Shown: positions 61,777 to 64,000 of the stretch, piece after piece
How the letters are laid out: every line of letters starts with the position of its first letter
Position numbering within the stretch: the stretch's first letter is position 1
Assembly (NCBI RefSeq): GCF_002266465.3
Contig: NZ_CP029427.2
Coordinates: 2,544,501 to 2,608,500, forward strand
Origin: Bradyrhizobium symbiodeficiens
GTDB taxonomy: Bacteria > Pseudomonadota > Alphaproteobacteria > Rhizobiales > Xanthobacteraceae
Direction: 5' to 3'
Length of the DNA stretch: 64,000 nucleotides
Position numbers and translations under genes: made by a program
Notes under the pieces: generated by a model
What the model saw: only the letters and a program-made list of their open reading frames with translations
Databases searched by the model: none
Told to the model about the DNA's origin: nothing

Positions 61777-62241
61777 TCAATCATGATCCGGATGCTGATG
61801 GCTGACGATGGTCGCCATCTTCTCCGGTCCGTAATTCTGCTGCGTGGTCTGGCTCGGCAGATTGGCGATGCCGACAACCCAGCCGAGGCGGGATTCGGTG
61901 CCGAACTGCCGTGTCGGGATCACCCGGTCGGGGCGGTCGAAGGCGCCGGTCATGATCTCGATCCGGTCGCCGTCGATACGGCCGAAGCTCAGCGGCGTGC
62001 CGCACGCTGCGCAAAAGCCGCGTTCGGCGATGGTGGAGGAGCGGAAGAACGACGGCTGTCCCTTGGTCCAGGTAAAGTCCGTCTTGTTAATGTCGGCAAA
62101 GGAGGCGAACGGCGCGCCGGCCGCCTTTTGGCACATCCGGCAATGGCAGATCGAGACCCTGTTCGGCGCCGTCGTGACGCCGAAGCGCACCGCCCCGCAT
62201 TGGCAGCCGCCGGTGAGAACGGGTTTGCTGGTGTCGATCAT
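61777..62241 (-). CDS. GFA-family (CENP-V/glutathione-dependent formaldehyde-activating-like) protein
   Basis: 154-residue zinc protein. The GFA metal cysteines are in [13 protein letters not shown] (residues about 10-22) and [15 protein letters not shown], with a further [12 protein letters not shown] pair. The family has mostly unknown substrates. Its ATG overlaps the stop of the small mutase subunit gene (ATGA at 62238-62241), and mutB starts 16 bases after its stop, so it is embedded in the mutase operon. GGATGGAACAG precedes the start. Confidence 0.9.
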   Translation of the reverse strand: MIDTSKPVLTGGCQCGAVRFGVTTAPNRVSICHCRMCQKAAGAPFASFADINKTDFTWTKGQPSFFRSSTIAERGFCAACGTPLSFGRIDGDRIEIMTGAFDRPDRVIPTRQFGTESRLGWVVGIANLPSQTTQQNYGPEKMATIVSHQHPDHD

Positions 62242-64000
62242 GACTGTTCCATCCGTCGATAGGCGTCTTGCAGCGTGGCAAGCGCATCGCCCCCGGCGAA
62301 GACAAAACCCGTGACGCCGGCGGCCCGTAGCGCTGCCTCGGCATCCGTCGGGCGGCCCGCGAGATAGATATGTCGCGCACCCGCGGTTTGCAGGGCCTTC
62401 GCGGCGGGTTCCGCCTGACCGGCATAGACCTCGTCGCTGGAACAAAGACAGGCGAGCTCGGCGCCGGAGGCCTTGAAGGCGGCAACCAACTTGGCCGGAT
62501 CGGCAAAGCCCTCGCTGTCGAGGGCCTCGATGCCGCCGGCCTCGAAGAAGCTTTTCGCAAAGGTCGCACGCGCCGTGAATTCGGCGGGCGTGCCGAGATT
62601 GGCCAGAAACACTCTTGGCCGTGCGCCGCGCGTCTTCAGGGCCGCGTCGGATTTGTCGCGCAATGCTCGAACGGTTCCGCAAGCCGGATCGGCGGCAGCG
62701 CATCGAACTTGTATTTTTGCTCGCCGTACGGTGGCAGCGCGACTGGCGTTGCTGTCAGCACCGCCGTCTCGCGCTCGTGCAGGTTCGGAAACTCGCTGGC
62801 GCCGGTCAGCACGTCGCGGCGTTTTGCGATGTTGGCCTCGCGCGCTGTTCGCGCGGCTGCCACCTTGCTCTGGAACAGGCCCTGCTGAAGCGCGGCAAAG
62901 GCGCCGCCGGCCTTTTCGCTCTCCTGGAACAGCGCCCAGGCGGCGTCGCAAAGCTGCGCCGTCAGCGCCTCGATGCCGCCTGCGCCCGCCGCGGGATCAG
63001 AGACCTTGGCGAGGTTGCTTTCTTCCAGCAGGAGGAGTTGCGTGTTGCGTGCCACGCGCCGCGCGAACGGATCCGGCAGGCCGAGCGCCAGCGTATGCGG
63101 CAGCACGGTGATCGCATTGGCGCCGGCAAGCCCGGCTGCAAACGTCGCGATCGTCGCCCGCAGCATGTTCACGTAGGGGTCGCGCTGCGTCAGCATGCGC
63201 CAGGCCGTATCGGCGGCAATGAACAGCGGCTTTGGCGCCAAGCCGCACGCTGTTTCGACACGCGCCCACAGCAGTCGCAGCGCGCGGAATTTGGCCATGG
63301 TCAGGAACTGGTCGGCGTCCGCGGCGAGCCGCGCATAGACCATGCCTTGCGTGGCTTCCAGCGGAATGCCGGCGCCTTCGATCGCGCGCAGATAAGCGAC
63401 GCCGCAGGCGAGCACGAAGGCCAGCTCCTGCACCTCCGAGCCGCCGGCATCGTGGATGACGCGTCCGTCGGCCGACGCAAACGGTCCCTTGAAGCCGAGC
63501 GCGGCGAGGCCCTTGATCGCGCCGGTGACGGCAGGGGCGATCTCCTCCCAGGCATAGGGACTGTGGCCCCACACCGCGCCCGCCGCGAGCGGATCGAGCC
63601 CGAAACGGATGTTGCAGGCGGCGGGATCGAGGCCCTTGCTCTTCACATATTCCGCGACATGGATCGCGGCCATCCGCGATTGCGGTCCGATCTCGAGTTC
63701 GATGCCGATGCCGGCGTCGAGATGGATGTCCTTCAGGACCTTTGCGACCGCCTCGGCAGAGGGTTCCAGGCCGAATCCGCGCGCATCATTGGCGCCGGCG
63801 AACACCAGCGCGAGCCCGGTCGCGCCGTTCTCCAGGTCCTGCAACGCCTGCGCATTCGCGAGCACCGCGTCGGGATGGTCGATCCGCTGCACGATCTGCC
63901 ACGGCGCCGCCGCCGGCCGTCCCATCACGGGCGCAACGCCCTTGGCGCGCAGATAGAGCGGTTCGATCTTGAGTCCGTCATAGGTCTTGCCGACCAGCTT
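62238..64000 (-). pseudogene. mutA: Methylmalonyl-CoA mutase, small subunit, frameshifted (5' end outside window)
   Basis: The gene enters from the right edge and is open leftward through a mutase-like domain (FGLDPLAAGAVWGHSPYAWE, FASADGRVIHDAGGSEVQEL, LEATQGMVYARLAADADQFL, LFIAADTAWRMLTQRDPYVN) to a stop at 62636. The next frame immediately continues the same protein as LRDKSDAALKTRG and the C-terminal B12-like domain (RVFLANLGTPAEFTARATFA) to 62238. Inserting one G after base 62666 on the coding strand (GAG-CA to GAG-GCA) restores a single frame. Either a real one-base deletion or a sequence error explains this. The small subunit is the catalytically inactive partner, but the heterodimer needs it. 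Confidence 0.88.

Noticed and set aside
62636..62700. Programmed ribosomal frameshift in mutA
   Set aside because: No slippery heptamer or downstream pseudoknot is evident, and a single missing base explains the break fully.

Overview
The window is high-GC alphaproteobacterial chromosome and almost certainly Bradyrhizobium, close to the B. japonicum/diazoefficiens group. The evidence is the hopanoid locus (shc, hpnG, hpnH, ispH, hpnN, hpnO), alphaproteobacterial LexA sites of the GAAC-N7-GAAC type, an EcfF/OsrA-like sigma/anti-sigma pair whose two conserved cysteines fall at residues 129 and 179, a neighbouring pair of TIGR03808/TIGR03809-like genes, and several palindromic intergenic repeats that I recall as typical of Bradyrhizobiaceae. 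I see no rRNA, tRNA, CRISPR array, intact insertion sequence or prophage.

Layout. 1-10.9 kb: hopanoid lipid genes. The 3' end of shc and hpnG run rightward. A VapBC-type toxin-antitoxin pair and a repeat-rich gap follow, then hpnH and ispH leftward and hpnN and hpnO rightward, with a secreted DUF2147 gene between the last two. 11-14.4 kb: a leftward group encoding a metallophosphoesterase, a cupredoxin, an ECF sigma factor and its zinc-finger anti-sigma factor. 14.5-20.1 kb: alpha/beta hydrolase, GMC oxidoreductase, M20 amidohydrolase and a PiT phosphate transporter. 20.2-28.9 kb: a DNA-damage island. A radical SAM/HhH protein and a DUF4130-UdgX fusion run leftward from the same short LexA-box region that serves imuA-imuB-dnaE2 rightward. 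Both imuB and dnaE2 carry in-frame copies of intergenic repeats.

29-40 kb: SDR, small membrane protein, CoA-transferase, an RND heavy-metal-type efflux pair, amidohydrolase, an internally deleted kinase remnant, TolC-like porin and enoyl-CoA hydratase. 40-42.2 kb: EcfF-like sigma factor with its membrane anti-sigma factor, divergent from an Ala-rich membrane-anchored protein. 42.2-46.8 kb: a large polytopic membrane protein, a DUF2336 protein and a diguanylate cyclase. 47.2-50.2 kb: a tight operon of ECF sigma factor, membrane anti-sigma factor and secreted subtilase, closed by a strong terminator. 50.7-53 kb: the TIGR03809-like and TIGR03808-like (Tat-exported beta-helix) genes, convergent. 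53.2-64 kb: pyroglutamyl-peptidase-like protein, MeaB GTPase, TctCBA tricarboxylate transporter, SRPBCC and DUF3298 proteins, and methylmalonyl-CoA mutase. The mutase small-subunit gene runs off the right edge and is broken by an apparent one-base deletion.

The most notable signals are the shared SOS control of two DNA-repair modules, in-frame palindromic repeats inside two of the three mutasome genes, the sigma/anti-sigma/subtilase operon, the frameshifted mutA, the collapsed kinase gene, and a set of repeat hairpins, one of which supplies a stop codon. Starts were moved inward from the longest open frame wherever signal peptides, conserved N-termini, ribosome sites or repeats required it.
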